DNA from: an uncultured Flavobacteriales bacterium
Lineage (GTDB): Bacteria; Bacteroidota; Bacteroidia; Flavobacteriales_E; Vicingaceae
Direction of reading: 5' to 3'
Length of the DNA stretch: 15,859 nucleotides
NCBI GenBank assembly: GCA_937925525.1
Contig: CALALS010000143.1
Coordinates: forward strand, 1-15,859
In this document: piece by piece, positions 14,840-15,859 of the stretch
Numbering within the stretch: the stretch's first letter is position 1
How the letters are laid out: every line of letters begins with the position of its first letter
Translations under genes and position numbers: made by a program
Notes under the pieces: generated by a model
The model's input: the letters and a program-made list of their open reading frames with translations, nothing else
What the model was told of the DNA's origin: nothing
The model's database searches: none

Positions 14840-15745
14840 ATGAAAAAAATCATTCTTTCAATCTGCTTTATCACTACATCCTTCTTTGTTTTTTCCCAAA
14901 GTAATAAGGTTGTAAGCAGTATTGAGCGACAAAAAGAAAGCAGTTGTTATACCGGTGAAAGCTTAAGTCGATGCCTCCCTGTTACCGCAAAAATAAGTAC
15001 GCCCAACGGAAATGTAGCAATTCAAGATTTGAAAGAGGGAGACCCGGTTTACTCTACCGATAAGGAAGGAAACAAAGTAATTGTTCCTATACAAATGAAA
15101 ACAGAAATAAGACTTGATGTAATGCATGAATTTGTAGAAATTACATTAGCGGACGGCAGAAAATTAAAAGCTTCTGCCTCTCACCCGGATGCTAATGGTA
15201 AAGCGTTAAACGAGTTAAATCAAGGAGATGTTTTGGACGGTTCAGCTATAGTGGCGAAAGAAAGTATAATTGTGTCTGATGCGATTACAATGGACATACT
15301 TCCTGAAAGCTTAACTAAAGCTTATTGGGCAGATGGCGTTCTGGTGAATTCAACCATTACTGAATTTGAACTTGAAACCAAATTATTTGAAGAGGAAGAA
15401 AAAAGAAAACAAGATGAGTTAGTTTTTGATTTTGCCGATAAAGAGGCAGAATTTCCGGGAGGGGTGACTGAAATGATGAAGTTTATAAGTAAAAATATCA
15501 CCTATCCTGATATGGCAAAAGAAAAGGAAATACAAGGAAACGTTTATGTTCAATTTGTGGTGAAAAATGATGGTAGCATAGCCGACATATCTATTGTAAA
15601 AGGGTTGGAGGAAGGTGAAGAAACAGGAATACATGCCGAAGCCATAAGAGTTATAAAGCTAATGCCCAAATGGACGCCCGGCCAAGTAAGCGGAAAAAAT
15701 GTGAACACAAAGTTTGTTTTACCCATCAGGTTTATGCTTAGATAA
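14840..15745 (+). CDS. Secreted Hint (hedgehog/intein)-like domain fused to a TonB C-terminal domain
   Basis: A 301-residue protein with an unusual architecture. Residues 1-20 are a signal peptide or signal anchor (ending FVFSQ). Residues ~45-172 look like a Hint domain: Cys45 begins the first block (CLPVTAKISTPNG...I-x-D-L-x-x-GD-x-V), His115 sits in the second block (ASASHPDANG, then LNQGDVL), and the last block is YWADGVLVNS with Asn170-Ser171. The usual penultimate His is replaced by Val169. A charged linker (~173-199) follows, then a TonB C-terminal domain (~202-301) with FPGG, ITYPDMAKEKEIQGNVYVQFVV, DGSI, PKWTPGQ and a typical LPIRFML end. TonB domains contact TonB-dependent outer-membrane receptors; Hint domains catalyse self-cleavage. 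There is no proline-rich spacer and no ExbB/ExbD gene nearby. Family assignments are by motif; whether the Hint domain is active is unknown. Confidence 0.8.
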   Translation: MKKIILSICFITTSFFVFSQSNKVVSSIERQKESSCYTGESLSRCLPVTAKISTPNGNVAIQDLKEGDPVYSTDKEGNKVIVPIQMKTEIRLDVMHEFVEITLADGRKLKASASHPDANGKALNELNQGDVLDGSAIVAKESIIVSDAITMDILPESLTKAYWADGVLVNSTITEFELETKLFEEEEKRKQDELVFDFADKEAEFPGGVTEMMKFISKNITYPDMAKEKEIQGNVYVQFVVKNDGSIADISIVKGLEEGEETGIHAEAIRVIKLMPKWTPGQVSGKNVNTKFVLPIRFMLR

Positions 15746-15799
15746 TGGCTAATATATTTCATTCGATAGCTTCATCGGCTTAAGCTAAGTAAATTTAGT

Positions 15800-15807
15800 T
15801 ACCTTTA
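15800..15807 (+). promoter_or_regulatory. Candidate -7 element for the gene starting at 15835
   Basis: TACCTTTA matches TAnnTTTG except for the last base and lies 27 bases before the ATG at 15835. No clear -33 element was found. Confidence 0.3.
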
Positions 15808-15834
15808 TGGTAATTTAACACATCAACATCCCTT

Positions 15835-15859
15835 ATGAATTTTAATATAGCCGAATTGA
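15835..15859 (+). CDS. Start of an unidentified gene, cut by the window edge
   Basis: ATG at 15835 opens a frame of eight codons (MNFNIAEL) that continues beyond the right edge. It is supported only by its position after a promoter-like element and a gene-free gap of 89 bases. The product cannot be recognised from so few residues. Confidence 0.4.

Noticed and set aside
15764..15787. Hairpin after the Hint-TonB gene as a terminator
   Set aside because: The possible stems (CGAT/ATCG at 15764-15777 and TAGCTT/AAGCTA at 15767-15787) are short, mutually exclusive and not followed by a T tract.

Overview
The window looks like a chromosomal segment of an AT-rich member of the Bacteroidota, probably a Flavobacteriia-like or related free-living lineage. 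Four lines of evidence support this. Two large secreted proteins end in type IX secretion (T9SS) sorting domains with the YPNP motif, and one of them also carries a SprB-type repeat. Promoter-like sequences follow the Bacteroidota pattern TAnnTTTG rather than TATAAT. Convincing Shine-Dalgarno sequences are absent. There are several short lipoproteins with an Ser/Gly/Ala-Cys lipobox. No tRNA, rRNA, CRISPR array, IS element or prophage gene was seen, and no gene-free stretch exceeds about 160 bases.

Layout. At the left edge, on the minus strand, is the 5' part of an OppA/DppA-like peptide-binding lipoprotein gene. Divergent from it is a two-gene operon: mtaB (tRNA methylthiotransferase), whose stop overlaps the start of an inositol-monophosphatase-family gene by 4 bases (ATGA). 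Next comes a PKD-domain T9SS cargo protein, closed by a strong perfect hairpin terminator, and then uvrB (excision repair). A compact four-gene run follows (6824-11142): a YwqK/MORN-2 repeat lipoprotein, a six-TM voltage-gated-type K+ channel with a C-terminal zinc ribbon, a small lipoprotein whose signal peptide is encoded inside the zinc-ribbon codons, and an 812-residue T9SS-exported trypsin-like protease. A very small, previously easy-to-miss lipoprotein gene (52 aa) lies on the minus strand, its stop codon abutting the protease stop codon. A large Asp-box/BNR beta-propeller exoprotein follows, interrupted by one in-frame TGA, then a terminator, then a 301-residue secreted protein combining a Hint (hedgehog/intein)-like domain with a TonB C-terminal domain. 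The last 25 bases begin another gene.

How the genes relate. mtaB and uvrB are housekeeping genes. Most of the rest is cell-envelope or exported material: peptide uptake, T9SS cargo, lipoproteins, an inner-membrane channel and a TonB-like protein. The most unusual items are the Hint-TonB architecture at 14840-15745, the single nonsense codon at 12246-12248 in an otherwise intact 1093-codon frame, the 47-base dual-coding overlap at 8144-8190, and promoter elements placed so close to start codons (mtaB, uvrB, 6824) that leaderless or nearly leaderless mRNAs are expected.
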